Assembly (NCBI GenBank): GCA_024734495.1
Contig: JALMQS010000156.1
Coordinates: 347,642 to 411,641 of the forward strand
Reading direction: 5' to 3'
Length of the DNA: 64,000 nucleotides
Origin: Forficula auricularia
Lineage: Eukaryota; Arthropoda; Insecta; Dermaptera; Forficulidae
Shown: in pieces, positions 32,026 through 42,379 of the stretch
How the letters are laid out: the number at the start of each line of letters is the position of its first letter
Position numbering within the stretch: position 1 is the first letter of the stretch
The notes under the pieces: model-generated
Database searches by the model: none
Seen by the model: only the letters and a program-made list of their open reading frames with translations
What the model was told of the DNA's origin: nothing
Position numbers and translations under genes: made by a program

Positions 32026-32176
32026 TCCTAACAAATAAAATCACTTGTATTCAATTTTAAAAATTCATATTTTGTAAACCAAAAATTTATATTAAATTCC
32101 ATTAAAAACAACTTACAGTCCATTTTCTTATCGATAATTAATTTTTTATTTTATTAATATTAAAATTAATATTCCC

Positions 32177-32458
32177 AGCTGCTTGAGCGGCACCATCAGG
32201 CCTCCCTGGCGTTTTGACTCCTCTCCACATATACCTGTGCTGAGTGTGTTTTAGCTGTTTTTATACAGATATACGGGACCTAATTTTTAACGCCAGTTCC
32301 AAACGGCTAGTTTGGAGAGGTGACTCGGCAATTATACTCTCGGTAGGTTGTCATTGCTTTCCAAGAGGAGGCGACTGCAAATATCTGCCGAGACTCGGTC
32401 TCGAACCACCGTATTTCAGGGCAGTGACCCGACACTAACAACTGACCCGCGGTCGCCT
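32177..32458 (-). mobile_element. SINE-R copy 3 (longest)
   Basis: On the minus strand: GCGGGTCAGTTGTTAGTGTC (box A-like), GGTGGTTCGAGACCGAG (box B), then a body through AACTGGCGTTAAAAATTAGG to GCCTGATGGTGCCGCTC. About 280 bp, and it defines the family to which 81-248 and 18474-18647 belong. TSD unclear. Confidence 0.8.
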
Positions 32459-33133
32459 CCATTACAAAGGGTTCCATTAATAAAAAGCGTCACACAAAAT
32501 TTCGCTTTTTTAGAACCGGGCTTTATCACGCTGCGTCACATTTTCTGGGACTCCCCTAACAAATATAGCGTCACAAAGGCTAGACTCCCCCCCCTGGTTG
32601 CGAATGTATTTTATGAATGGCCCCTTTTGAGTAATTTTTCGATTTCGATTAGAAAATAAAATTCTCTCTAATAAAATTATACATTTATTTAAATTGCTTA
32701 GTAAATTAGAGATTAACAATTCTAATTTCGTTAAAATATCTTGAAAAAATATTTTTTTTCTTCGTCAAGAAAGAAAATTTTTTCAAAGAATTACATTAAG
32801 ATAGCTATATTATTAAGCTATAATGGCAACTTTGATTCGTTTTTATTTAATAATTCTAAATTTTAAGAAATAAGCAATTTAATTGATTAATATATATTTA
32901 TATAACTGCATCATCAGCTTCGTCGATGCTGATCTATTAAAAAAAAAAATCAATTTAGAAAAGTAAGGTGTGAAGTTGCTTGTAAATATGTTTCTGACCA
33001 AAAACATAAATGTGAAAAAGGGGCCAAGTTCGGTACCAACGTCTTCACCGACAAAAGAGTTGGAATCTTAACGGGTACCAAGTTCCATAGCAGCTGCTTA
33101 AATCATAGCTATAGGGATCAACAACGATCTTCA
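32459..33133. other. Stretch without a recognised gene
   Basis: 32480-32640 holds two GCGTCACA motifs and a C-run, like a MITE end, without a visible partner. The remainder is AT-rich. Nothing else supported. Confidence 0.35.
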
Positions 33134-33296
33134 TTTGATTTAAAAGAAAATTTGTTACGTTCTTTGATATTAAATTTATAACTCTCTAAGTTATAATAGT
33201 CAATAACTTAGTTTTAACGTTATGATATTTAATACAAGCTTCAAATTTAGCTTTGGTAGTTGTTCTATTTTATACTACAAACAATTTAGTTGCATA

Positions 33297-34217
33297 CTAC
33301 CTTGATCAAAAAGTTCCCGGAATAATCCCCCCGTGTGGCGTTCCCATCGTTCCGATTTGAGTTCTGTTTTTTTGGTTAAGTTGGTACATATGTTGTTGGT
33401 ATTCCCTCTAAATCTTAGCGTCATAGCTTGACATTTGCAAAAGTTACGTAGCCAAGAGTACATCTATCTCTGTGTGTGTTGGCGATTTTTTACAATTTTA
33501 GAAATGGATTTAAATTTGCAACAACGAACTTGTATTAAATTTTGCTTAAAAAACGGATTTAATGGTGCGCGAACGTTGAAAATGTTGGAAAAGTGTTTCG
33601 GCAACGATTTTCTAAAGAAAACGGTCGTTTACCAGTGGCACGAGCGGTTCAAAAGTGGTCGTGAGTCAATCGAAGATGATGAACGCAGTGGCAGAACATC
33701 GACATCGAAAAACGGTGTAGTGCATCATGAATTTTTGCCAGTAGGCCAGACATTAAACAAAGAGTATTATTTGGGCATTATGAGACGTTTGCGTGAAGCA
33801 ATTCGACGAAAGAGACCACAATTGTGGGCAGAAAACTCATGGATTTTGCACCATGATAACGCACAGTGCCATCATTATTCGAAATTTTTTGACGAAAAAT
33901 GCAACAAATCCCATCCAACAGCCACCGAATTCACCTGATTTAGCTCCCTGTGACTTCTTTCTGTTCAATCGAGTTAAAAAACCATTACAGGGAACGCATT
34001 TCAGTAGTCGAGAGGAAGTAATGGAAAAATCGCAAGAAGCACTGATGGACATACCGAAAACCGAATATAAAAAATGTTTCGAGGATTGGATCAAGCGCTG
34101 GCATAAGTGTGTTGCAGTCGATGGGGATTACTTTGAAGGGGACAATATAGATTTAGATGAATAAACTTGTATTTTTAATTTTCTGAATAAATTCCAGGAA
34201 CTTTTTGATCAAGGGAG
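33297..34217 (+). mobile_element. Mariner element with TA duplication, internally deleted
   Basis: TIRs CTTGATCAAAAAGTTCCCGG and (minus) CTTGATCAAAAAGTTCCTGG, flanked by TA (33295-33296 and 34218-34219). 921 bp instead of about 1.3 kb, because of an internal deletion in the transposase gene. The intact ends suggest it could once have been mobilised in trans. Confidence 0.9.
33504..34164 (+). pseudogene. Mariner transposase pseudogene (deleted, frameshifted)
   Basis: Starts MDLNLQQRTCIKFCLKNG. The HTH region with VVYQWHERFKSGRESIEDDE is well kept. It then jumps from STSK to NGVVHHEFLPVGQT, removing the linker and the first catalytic Asp (normally a few residues before VVHHEFLP). The second Asp is in ILHHDNAQCHH. 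A frame change at the T6 run near 33886-33891 shifts the frame; the third catalytic motif PNSPDLAPCDFFLF and the C-terminus WHKCVAVDGDYFEGDNI lie in the new frame. Start chosen at 33504 because the HTH begins there, not at the earlier ATG-less extension. Inactive. Confidence 0.9.
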
Positions 34218-34280
34218 TATAAGACTTTCCAAGTTATAAATTTGATATCAAAGAACGTAACAAATTTTCTTTTAAATCAA

Positions 34281-34559
34281 TTGAAGAATGTTGTACAATT
34301 GTATATATTCTCTTTTGAATCAGGCTTCAGCTTTCTACCTCAAAACATTGAAATATATTTCCATTAATTTCGAGTTTAATTTTTATACAATAACATATTG
34401 TAATAATATTTCAAAAACACCAGAAAAAGCTATGATGAATTTTCCTGGGATAAATTTTACCTAACCAGATAAATTTGTATAATTTTTTAAACAAATCCTT
34501 CGTCTATTATCTTATTTTAACTTTTTTGGTCACTCCAAGTGCAACTAATATTATCACAG
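34281..34559. other. AT-rich stretch before the candidate exon
   Basis: Ends in a pyrimidine-rich tract and CTAAT, then CACAG, consistent with a 3' splice site. No other feature. Confidence 0.3.
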
Positions 34560-34643
34560 GTGTCAGAAGAGGTCAGAGTTGGAGTCGATTTTTCCCCCCT
34601 ACTGACTACGCAACCCTGCAAACAGCAATCGATTTTCTCCTAG
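34560..34643 (+). CDS. Candidate internal exon, 84 nt, product unknown
   Basis: Preceded by a pyrimidine tract (around 34505-34530), a branch-point-like CTAAT and the acceptor ATCACAG. Followed by a strong donor, TAG|GTAAGA. In the frame open on both sides it encodes VRRGQSWSRFFPPTDYATL, then QTAIDFLL. 84 nt is a multiple of three and both splice sites fall in phase 1, so it would be a symmetric exon. Composition is less AT-rich than the flanks, and the region matches none of the repeats. I do not recognise the protein. It may also be chance; nothing upstream or downstream in the window can be joined to it. Confidence 0.35.
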   Translation: MSEEVRVGVDFSPLLTTQPCKQQSIFS

Positions 34644-34791
34644 GTAAGAACCTTCGTTTTCGATCGTATATGAAGAATTCTCACAAATTAAATTATCTTT
34701 TTTTAATCCAAAATAAATTCTGACCAACCTTTGGGACATAAGTAATTTTTTAGTGACAGAATTATTTCAATAAACGCTATGAATCAAAATA

Positions 34792-35459
34792 GTCCAGTCA
34801 ACGAATGAGTTATAAAAAACATTGAAGAGGGTAGAATTTTTTCTTATGGAATGTGTTTGGGGTAGCTAGGAGGTAAACATATTAAAAGTCCTCAGTCCTA
34901 GCTACCGGATTTAGGGGTGGGAAGGGGGTGGAAATGTCCTGTTTGTTTTTCGCGTATATCTCAATAACGGTGGTTCGTATAGAAAATATTATTCTTGTCA
35001 AATTTAAAGGTTAAGAAATTTGATACAAGATTGCCAATATTGAATTTTGCTCTATTCCTTTTGGTTTTTGAGATATTCGCCCGCGAATTTCGTTAGTATA
35101 TGAAAAAAAAAATCCTTTTTTTCGTTAAACTTTTGTCTCTAGCACCTCAGCTTTTAGTTTTGCAGTAAAAGTCCTCTGAAAAGAGGAATAGAGAAAAATT
35201 AAATAGACGCAATCTTATATCAAATTCTATAAGCTTTCATTTTAATAAGAGTAATTTTTTCACTTCGACCCACCGTTTCTGAAATAAAAGCGAAAAAAAC
35301 GGGACATTTCCAACCCCTCCCACCCCTAAACCTGGAATCTAGGACTGGGGACTTTTAGTATTTTTACCTCCCAACTACCCCAAACACATTCCATAAGAAA
35401 GAAATTCTACCCTCCTCAATGTTTTCTATACCCCCTTTTTGAGCGTTCGTTGACTGGAC
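34792..35459. mobile_element. MITE with about 120-bp TIRs and TA duplication
   Basis: Left TAGTCCAGTCAACGAA and right TTCGTTGACTGGACTA, with TA at 34790-34791 and 35460-35461. Arms remain similar for about 120 bp (AACATTGA(A/G)GAGGGTAG; ATGGAATGTGTTTGGGGTAG). 668 bp, no transposase. TA duplication suggests mariner/Tc1-type mobilisation. Confidence 0.85.
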
Positions 35460-35479
35460 TAATAGAAAGGTAAATAAAA

Positions 35480-36210
35480 ATAAGCTGACGTGTTCTGATG
35501 TGGCCATCCACTTGACTTTACCATACAACCTCGCCCCTCTCCTTATATTTAATATTTAATAAAATTATTTATAATCATGTAGGGTAGGGGGGTTAGTTTT
35601 TGCATTTTTAGATTACTGTGGGCCCACTGATTATCTATACAAAATTTGGTTGATTTTGGTACAAGAGCCTAGATTTTCATTTTTTGACCCCCCCCCCCAT
35701 TTTGGGCGGTTAATTTTTACATTTTTAGACTTCTGGGGGTCCAATGATTATGTATACAAAATTTCGTTGAGTTTGGTAAATAGCCAAGATTTTCATATTT
35801 TGACCCTACACCCTACCCCCACCCCATTTTGGGCTCTTACTTTTTGCATTTTTAGACTTCTGGGGTCCCACTGATTATATATACAAAATTTGGTTGAGTT
35901 TGCTCAAATGGCCTAGATTTTTAATTTTTAACTCCCCTCCACCCACCTTTATTTTGGGTCGATATGCACCAAAATCTAATCAGCTATTAATCTCAATGGA
36001 CCAAAACTACGTGTGAAATTTGGTTTCGATATTCCCACTAGTTTTTGAGCTAGCTCGTCCACAAAATTTGGTAACGCACAGACTAACAGACTAACAGACA
36101 TTTTGACAAAACAATTATTATCTCGAAAAATATAATTTTTTTGATGTTTACTTATAAGGGCTTTTTTGTAGAGCGAAATGCCATACCCTGTATGGTAAAG
36201 TAAAAAACGA
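35480..36210 (+). repeat. Dispersed repeat B, copy B3
   Basis: Starts AAGCTGACGTGTTCTGATGT and ends ACCCTGTATGGTAAAG. Contains three subrepeats of about 115 bp (35590-35940) instead of two, each centred on TGCATTTTTAGA or a variant. Adjacent to the MITE at 34792-35459. Confidence 0.8.
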
Positions 36211-37004
36211 CCTTCCTTTAGCGTTTAAACAAATCTCTAAAATTTTCCAGACATGGATGAATTACAATAATTCTATAGTAAAGTGGATCGAAAAAGTCAT
36301 TACACTTTTAGATCATTCATCCATTAAACTAACTTGATGTTGTTGTTTTAAAACATAACCATGATGTTAAATGTTAAATCCATTTGGAAACAAATTGCAA
36401 TTTGCTTATTTATTCCATTGAGTTGGAAATGTCTCATAATAAATGATCATTATTTATTTTTAACAGCCCTCTTTGAGGCCAAGAAGAATTGATTGAGAGT
36501 TGAATCATAAAGCAACAGGCGTGTGTGCCCTTTTGTCTGCTGCTTATTCCTTTATTTTGAATTTTGACTGGCTTTAATGAATTGATGACCCCTCATCGGC
36601 TCCCAATTCATGGTACGTTTATTGGTGGGGCGGATTGATGGCTTTGGCCACGTGGCTATAGGCTCTCACCCTTCTCGGCAAAACCCCCCCTCGTCCAAAC
36701 CTCGGATGCATGTTTATGAATTCATTCCGGCTTGTATTATTGTACCTTACTGGAAGGTGTATTTAAGCCATGGCTTATTATTATGCAAATAGCAAATATA
36801 CTGATTTTGCGAATACATTTATGGAATAAAAAACAATGTACATGTCCAAATTAAAAAACATTATATTGTTTTTTCATAATCCAAGGTAATTAAGTACTGA
36901 AATTAAAAGTATTTTTTTCTTAAATATTTTTTTTCCTGTTATTAATTTATTTTTATAATTCTTAATATCATTAAAATTTGAATTTTTATTTAAATCACGC
37001 ATAA
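36211..37004. other. Stretch with a GC-richer, possibly single-copy patch
   Basis: 36470-36790 is more complex and GC-richer than its surroundings and matches no repeat here. A frame at 36610-36792 (+, 60 codons) has no motif. Could be conserved non-coding DNA; cannot be decided from one sequence. Confidence 0.3.
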
Positions 37005-37070
37005 TTAATTATAATTATTTATTCAACAAGAACAAATAATACAATATAACTACGACGTTTCGATCGACTT
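37005..37070 (-). repeat. F5 fragment (hammerhead-like remnant)
   Basis: On the minus strand AAGTCGATCGAAACGTCGTA followed by TTATATTGTATTATTTGTTC, matching the 3' half of the F5 motif at 47305 and 54405. The CTGANGA part is missing. Confidence 0.55.
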
Positions 37071-37084
37071 ATATATATATAATA

Positions 37085-37625
37085 GGGTGTTTCATTTTAG
37101 GGCAACATTTATTTTTCTGTCAAAGCTGAAAAACTGATAATTTATAAAAAAAAATATCACCCACTGAAAAAAAATTCCAAATTAAATAGGGCCTTAAATC
37201 ATCGAAAAATTTGATTTCCCATTTAAATAATATGGGGGAAAAAATTCGGTTTCTACTTGATTTTTCAGTATTTAAAATTTTTTTTGTTGAAAAAATTGAC
37301 CATTAAGCTTTTGTAGGGCATACAATTTGCTACAAAAAAGCTTATTAAGGTAAACTTAATTGCTCTGTAACTTGAGAATTATTGGTCGAAAACACTTGAG
37401 TCTAATAAACTTTTTCAAAAAAATTTTTTTTTTTAACTAAATCTAAAAATCTTTTTTCCTATGGTTATTTAAATAGGAAATCAAATTTTTCGATGAGGGG
37501 CTTACTTTACCCTAATTGACTTAGCATTTTTTTCCAGCGGGAATATATTTTTTTTTTTATTTAAGTACAAATTATCAGTTTTTCAACTTGGACTGAAAAA
37601 AAATATTCCCCTAAAATAAAACACC
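37085..37625. mobile_element. MITE W, TIR GGGTGTTTCATTTTAGGG
   Basis: 541 bp; right end CCCTAAAATAAAACACC. Inner arms also pair (GAAAAATTTGATTTCCCATT against AGGAAATCAAATTTTTCG). Ends separated by AT-rich DNA. TSD not clear. Confidence 0.75.
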
Positions 37626-37640
37626 ACTCTAGTGTAAAGA

Positions 37641-37839
37641 GTGCGGCAACTTTTAGTTCGTTTTAAAACAGCAAATTAAATAAAAATACAACAAATATTT
37701 CTAACCTTATTTTCGAGAATACACCTTGATTAATCGGAAGGTGTACTTTAGAAAATAAAGTAGAAATCATTTGGATATATTTGTTGCATTTTTCCCACAT
37801 TTAATCTGCATTTTTAAAACGAACTAAAAGTTGCCGCAC
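37641..37839. mobile_element. MITE V with perfect 28-bp TIRs
   Basis: GTGCGGCAACTTTTAGTTCG (first 20 of 28 bp) at 37641 and its exact complement ending at 37839. About 200 bp; TA-rich flanks compatible with TA duplication. Immediately downstream of MITE W. Confidence 0.85.
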
Positions 37840-39096
37840 CTTGTATATATCAATACAAAAAATTGTCTAAAAAAGTCATATTGTCAAATAATTGTCTATA
37901 TCAAAATATCTAATTTCTTAGGGTTATTTTCTAAACATTAGCGAAAGCAACTTTTTTTTTCTTTTTTCGTTATTTAAAATTTGAAATTTTCATTGATAAA
38001 GGGAGAAATTCTCCGGAAACGTCTAGTTTAATAGTCGTTTCTACGATTGTTTTTTAAAAGATTTGTATTTTTTTTATTATCTATACAATTAACAATTAAT
38101 TTCTTTTCTATATCAATACAAATAAGCTTTTATAGCCAAATCAAATTCTCTTCAAAAAATAATCTTCGAAATCATTTCTACATTATCTTTTCATCTTTTA
38201 AACACTTAATCTTATTTTTACTTCATTTTTTTTTTTGAGTAGTTGGTACGAAAATCCGGTGTCTGATGTTGTCTTTTCCTTTTGGATCAGGAGATATTTG
38301 GTGCGTAAAATTAAAGTTATAACCCGGAAACGACCAACAGACGATAAATTGATGAGAAATGCATTATTTAATAGACACGTCTTTCAGATTAATAACTATT
38401 TCTATAGAATTTGGAATTTTTAGACATGATATTAGAGGTACAATTAAAATTTCAATAAAAATTCATTTCAATTCAGAAAATTTTTTCTATAAATAAAGAT
38501 TTTTAATTATTTATTTCTAAATTAATTTAAAAATTCGTCAAACTTGTTTTAATAAAAGTAATCATTTGGACTGGTTTATTTTTTTCAAAATGAAGTACCT
38601 ACGTCTCATGAATAATAAATAAATGATTTTTAAAATAAATTAAATGAAGAAAATATAAATTTTATTCAATTTGTAATTATCATAACTAACTTGAAACCAA
38701 CCATCGCTCCAGTAACTTAGTATATAAATAAGCCGGCCAAGTGCGAGTCGGACACGCATTCCGATGTTTTCATACCTTATTATATTTTAAAAATACTAAA
38801 ATACTTGATATATTAAATATATTCTTATTTCTCATTGATAAATAGAGATTGAGAGAATTTGGGGAATTTTTAAGCTAAGCCAATTCTGAACTTCAAATAA
38901 GTACAAAAATAGCTGATTTGGGAATCTTACACAGCATCATTTTAAAGTAAATTAAATTTAAATAATTTAACTTAATTAAACTTAAATAGATCTTTACAAG
39001 GATTCCTGGCACTATGATAAAAAATCATTTTCATTTTCCACTCCACAAAAAATTTGACCCTTCCAAAAATATGTAGTATAATTTGAAAAAAATTTT
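37840..39096. other. AT-rich stretch, no gene recognised
   Basis: At 38731-38757 GCCGGCCAAGTGCGAGTCGG resembles a dispersed arthropod repeat head. The remainder is AT-rich low-complexity DNA; the frame at 38047-38238 (+) is Phe/Ser/Leu-rich from T-rich DNA. Confidence 0.35.
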
Positions 39097-39205
39097 GATA
39101 CAATTTTTAAATTGAATGTTTTTGCCGAGAGTAGCAGAATTTTTATATATTGAAGGAGACAATAAAAGAGTGTGTCTTCTGCTGGAATTATAAATTTTAT
39201 TTATT

Positions 39206-39257
39206 TATAACGAGACTATAGTTTCGAGGGCTTTGCCCTCTTCATCAGTCTATTACA
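39206..39257 (-). ncRNA. Hammerhead-like ribozyme, family F1 (copy c, left arm)
   Basis: Minus strand: CTGATGA 39248-39242, helix II GAGGGC/GCCCTC with AAA loop, GAAAC 39225-39221, TATA, GTC 39215-39213. Intact core. Confidence 0.75.
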
Positions 39258-39309
39258 ATGGATTCACAGGAATTAATTTATGATTCATAAATTAATTCCC
39301 GTAAATACA

Positions 39310-39364
39310 TTGTAATAGACTGATGAAGAGGGCAAAGCCCTCGAAACTATAGTCTCGTTATAAA
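39310..39364 (+). ncRNA. Hammerhead-like ribozyme, family F1 (copy c, right arm)
   Basis: CTGATGA 39320-39326, helix II GAGGGC/GCCCTC with AAA loop, GAAAC 39343-39347, GTC 39352-39354. Stem I TTGTAATAGA with TCGTTATAA. Intact core; the two ribozymes can also pair with each other as arms of one hairpin. Confidence 0.8.
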
Positions 39365-39428
39365 TAAATAAAATTTATAATTCCAGCAGAAGACACACTC
39401 TTTTATTGTCTCCTTCGATACAATTTTT

Positions 39429-40142
39429 GATTTCGGGAAAAATGACTGCATATAACTTGAATATTCCAAGTCTATAAATAAATAAATACATCTTTTTTAC
39501 TCGATCTGCTTAGAGACACAAGTCCTCGGTGATTAGGTCAACAAAATATCAATACAAATTAACTATAGAAATTAATAAAACATCATTACAAATCCAATAC
39601 AAGAAATTGACAATTAACAAACAAGAAAGAAAAAAAAGAAAAATAAATGTATGTATTAACAAATAACATGATCATAGATTTCCATCAAAAGATAAAGCGT
39701 AATTAAAATAATTCCGTACAAAAACAGGAGCAAACGACGCATTAGCCATCCCGACATTTGCCATAAGTTGTTAAGGAAACCTGGTCAAAACCTTAACAAG
39801 AATGGTATGACCTCATTCTACCTCAGGTAATCTTTGATTGTGAGAACTAAATAAAAATTTTCACAACTCTAGGACATTAGTACTTGACAAAATTTATAAT
39901 TGACTTAATCATAGGGGGTAGAGGACTATAACCCTAAGTAGTAACAGACATTCTATTCCACAAATCAATGCCAGATCCTACAAATGAATGTAAACCGATA
40001 TTTTTTAAGAATCTTGGCTTACGAGTCTATGATACAGGGAGACTACAATTTTTGGTCTAGAATTTTCATATATTAACCATGTCTCCCTCCCCTCCATTTC
40101 GGGTGGTGGTTGGATTTTGAATTTCTACTTCCACAGATTATA
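39429..40142. other. Stretch without a recognised gene
   Basis: No repeat match of note and no protein-like ORF; moderately complex sequence between 39700 and 40010. Possibly single-copy. Confidence 0.35.
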
Positions 40143-40397
40143 TATATCGTCGCCTTAGAGTGTAAACCTGCTAATTCACAACAAGGATATTTTACAGGAC
40201 AGACAAAAAACAAAATTTAATATTGTTGTTATGGAAAGAAACTATTTTTCACATTTTTTTCTACAACTTACGATCGTAATTTTAAGTAGAAGTTTTACTT
40301 GGATGATGCTGCATCTGTTTTTCTTTCGAGCGGTATTAATATTGACATATATTATAAAAAATGGATTTAGCAAGTTTACACTCTAAGGCGAATATAT
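40143..40397 (-). mobile_element. MITE Y2, second copy of Y
   Basis: Inverse-oriented relative of 7493-7753, sharing TIR TATATCGTCGCCTTAGAGTG and the interior TTACGATCGTAATTTTAAGT. Confidence 0.8.
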
Positions 40398-40759
40398 ATA
40401 TAATTTGTTGATGTTAAACAACAATTTTTGAAATGTTTTTATTTTCAAAATCACACCTTACCTCTCGGTGAACTAAAATTAAAAAAAAACCCAAAATTCG
40501 TAATGTGTGAGAAGAAGGGGATTAATGCAAAATGCTCAAATACATATTTTATTTGTCATGAACTATTTGTGGGTTATAAAATAATAATTTAAATTTTATA
40601 TTTTAATAAGTTTTATTTCACTACTTACTATTAGTGGGTTTTAAAATTAAAAAAAATTCGCGTCGGTCATCGCGCAAGCTGTTTATTATAATAGTTTTTA
40701 AGGAATTTGGTGTTGGTACTTGGTGAAACATTTTTTAAAATTATTGGATAAAAAATTAT
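40398..40759. other. AT-rich stretch with an X-family 3' fragment
   Basis: 40610-40690 holds the dispersed block CTATTAGTGGGTTTTAAAAT. 40697-40740 reads TTTTAAGGAATTTGGTGTTGG then GGTGAAACATTTT, the reverse of the 3' end of element X. Confidence 0.45.
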
Positions 40760-40866
40760 AAGTATAGATATTAAGGTTTCTTTTAGTAGCAGAATTTTTA
40801 TAAATTGAAGGAGACAGTAAAAGAATGTGTCTTCTGCTGGAGAAATAAATTTTTAATTTATTTATT

Positions 40867-40905
40867 ACGAGACTATAGTTTTGAGGGCTTTGTCCTCTTC
40901 ATCAG
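40867..40905 (-). ncRNA. Degenerate F1 ribozyme (copy d, left arm)
   Basis: Minus strand CTGATGA (40905-40899) and helix II remain, but GAAAC reads AAAAC (G12 changed) and stem I is lost at the arm end. Expected inactive. Confidence 0.55.
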
Positions 40906-40959
40906 TAAAAGAAAAAACTAAAGAAATCTCACTTTCATACATTAATTCCTGTGAATCAA

Positions 40960-41013
40960 TTGTAGTAGACTGATGAAGAGGGCAAAGTCCTCGAAACTAT
41001 AGCCTCGTTATAA
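40960..41013 (+). ncRNA. Degenerate F1 ribozyme (copy d, right arm)
   Basis: CTGATGA 40970-40976, GAAAC 40993-40997, but the cleavage triplet GTC is GCC and stem I is altered (TTGTAGTAGA). Expected inactive without U16.1. Confidence 0.6.
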
Positions 41014-41149
41014 ATATATTAAAAATTTATTTCTCCAACAGAAGACACACTCTTTTATTATCTCCTTCAAGTATAGATATTTTTACACAATTAAAATAGT
41101 CGAAATTCTAAATTTGTTAAAAATTATTATTTTAGAATATTTTTTTTTT

Positions 41150-41512
41150 TTTTTTTGTATCTATATTATTCGATTTCTTCGCCAATTGTGAACCGATTTT
41201 GATGATTTTTTTTGCATTGGGTTCAGTCGAATTCCCGATTGGTCCCGTTTTTTTTCATTGGTATTGGATCTTTTTTGTTATGTATGTTCAGCCATAACTT
41301 CTTTGTTTATCGACCGATTTCAATGATTCTTCTTTTATTGGAAAGGGGGTACCTTAAGGGTAGTCCCATATTAATTTGGCCAAGTTCTGATAATATAATC
41401 AATGACGAAATAACGGAAATATTCAATTCTTATGAGCAAATAATCGAAATTATAATATATAAAATCTTTTATAAAAAAAAAATTTTAAACGTTGATTTAA
41501 AACCCGCTAACG
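41150..41512 (+). repeat. ACCGACTTC-type dispersed repeat, copy 2
   Basis: Shares ACCGATTTTGATGATTTTTT, GATTGGTCCCG, ATTGGTATTGGA, CATAACTTCTTTGTTTA and TTGGAAAGGGG with 13687-14060. The head is replaced by a poly-T run. Confidence 0.7.
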
Positions 41513-41513
41513 T

Positions 41514-41652
41514 ATTAGATAAGTTTGATTTTAGTGTCAGAAGGACTGCCACGATCTCGGGGATCAAATAAATTCCACTACCATAGATATTGTCATTTTT
41601 GGCCCTTTTTTTGGGTTAGACACTTCTGACACTAAAATCAAACTTATCTAAT
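41514..41652. repeat. Perfect 30-bp inverted repeat with a 79-nt loop
   Basis: Left arm 41514-41543 (ATTAGATAAGTTTGATTTTA...) is exactly complementary to 41623-41652. The loop has CGATCTCGGGGATC and a T-run. It abuts the end of the previous repeat, whose copy at 14090 has TTTCGAGATAA at this point. Class unknown. Confidence 0.8.
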
Positions 41653-42350
41653 AACATGTTTGATATCCTTAGTAAATTATAATTTTAAATTGAATTTAAT
41701 CTTTAAGCTCTTTTAAGCCTCAAGTAGAATTTTCGAAAAAAAAACAAATTTCAAAATTAAGAAATACAAAAAAATACACTTAATTTATATTCGAAATACA
41801 TATTATATATTTGTTGAATATCAACAAATACTTAAAATTAAATATTGATATTTATTTTTTAAGATGAGGAAAGATAATTTAAAAGCAATAAAAAAATCCA
41901 CTAAGTAGCCTGAATATGCATTTAAATGTCCTAAAGAAGGAAACGTTATCACATCATTAATTCGTCTAAGTAGTTTTGAGCAGATGGCGAACAGGTTTAT
42001 ATATCTGACTGATGGACGGATGGATACCTGAAATTCGAAAGCATAAAGCTCTTTTTTATATGTTAATTTACATCAAAGCATCAAAGATTAAGTTTTGAAT
42101 GTAAAATTTATAACATCAGATGAATATTATTATTATTAACAACTCATTCTCCACCTTTATTTTTTTTATTTAATTTAAAGAAATCGGATTTAAATCGAAA
42201 TATTACCTGACCGATTTCGATATTTTTTTTACATCTTATATGTATATAAACATTGACGTATGACTGTGTTTATGTTCGCCTTTTAAGCGTTCGCGCATCC
42301 ATTATCTGATTGAGTTGAAATTTGTACAGTTGTTGTTGGTACTTGCAGGG
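41653..42350. other. AT-rich stretch, no gene recognised
   Basis: Low-complexity AT DNA. GACCGATTTCGAT at about 42209 is a fragment of the ACCGATTTCGAT repeat. No supported gene. Confidence 0.35.
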
Positions 42351-42379
42351 CGGTTTCTGACATAGTATCATCAATGTAT

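Larger units (their letters stand above)
33134..34280. mobile_element. Foldback element that hosts a mariner
   Basis: Inverted arms of about 45 bp: TTGATTTAAAAGAAAATTTG at 33134 onwards and its complement ending at 34280, including ACGTTCTTTGATAT. Without the mariner (33297-34217) the host element is about 225 bp. No coding capacity. Confidence 0.75.
39109..39416 (+). mobile_element. F1c: retroposon with an inverted pair of ribozymes
   Basis: 308 bp with a perfect 12-bp TSD, gatacaattttt (39097-39108 and 39417-39428). Head GCCGAGAGTAGCAGAATTTT, then a complete inverted left arm (39145-39257) and the body (39300-39412). Each arm holds a full F1 ribozyme, minus on the left and plus on the right. 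The clearest copy of the family. Confidence 0.9.
40773..41068 (+). mobile_element. F1d: retroposon with inverted, mutated ribozymes
   Basis: 296 bp with a perfect 13-bp TSD, aagtatagatatt (40760-40772 and 41069-41081). Head shortened to TAGTAGCAGAATTTT. The left arm carries an inverted ribozyme cut at ATCAG, and the right arm carries the forward one. Both have core changes (see the two motif entries). Confidence 0.85.

Noticed and set aside
35650..35874. Repeated FDFWGS..YVYKI-like peptide, also at 47716-48045 and 55119-55373
   Set aside because: Follows the 115-bp DNA subrepeat of repeat B, with G/C-runs giving Pro or Gly; not a protein family.
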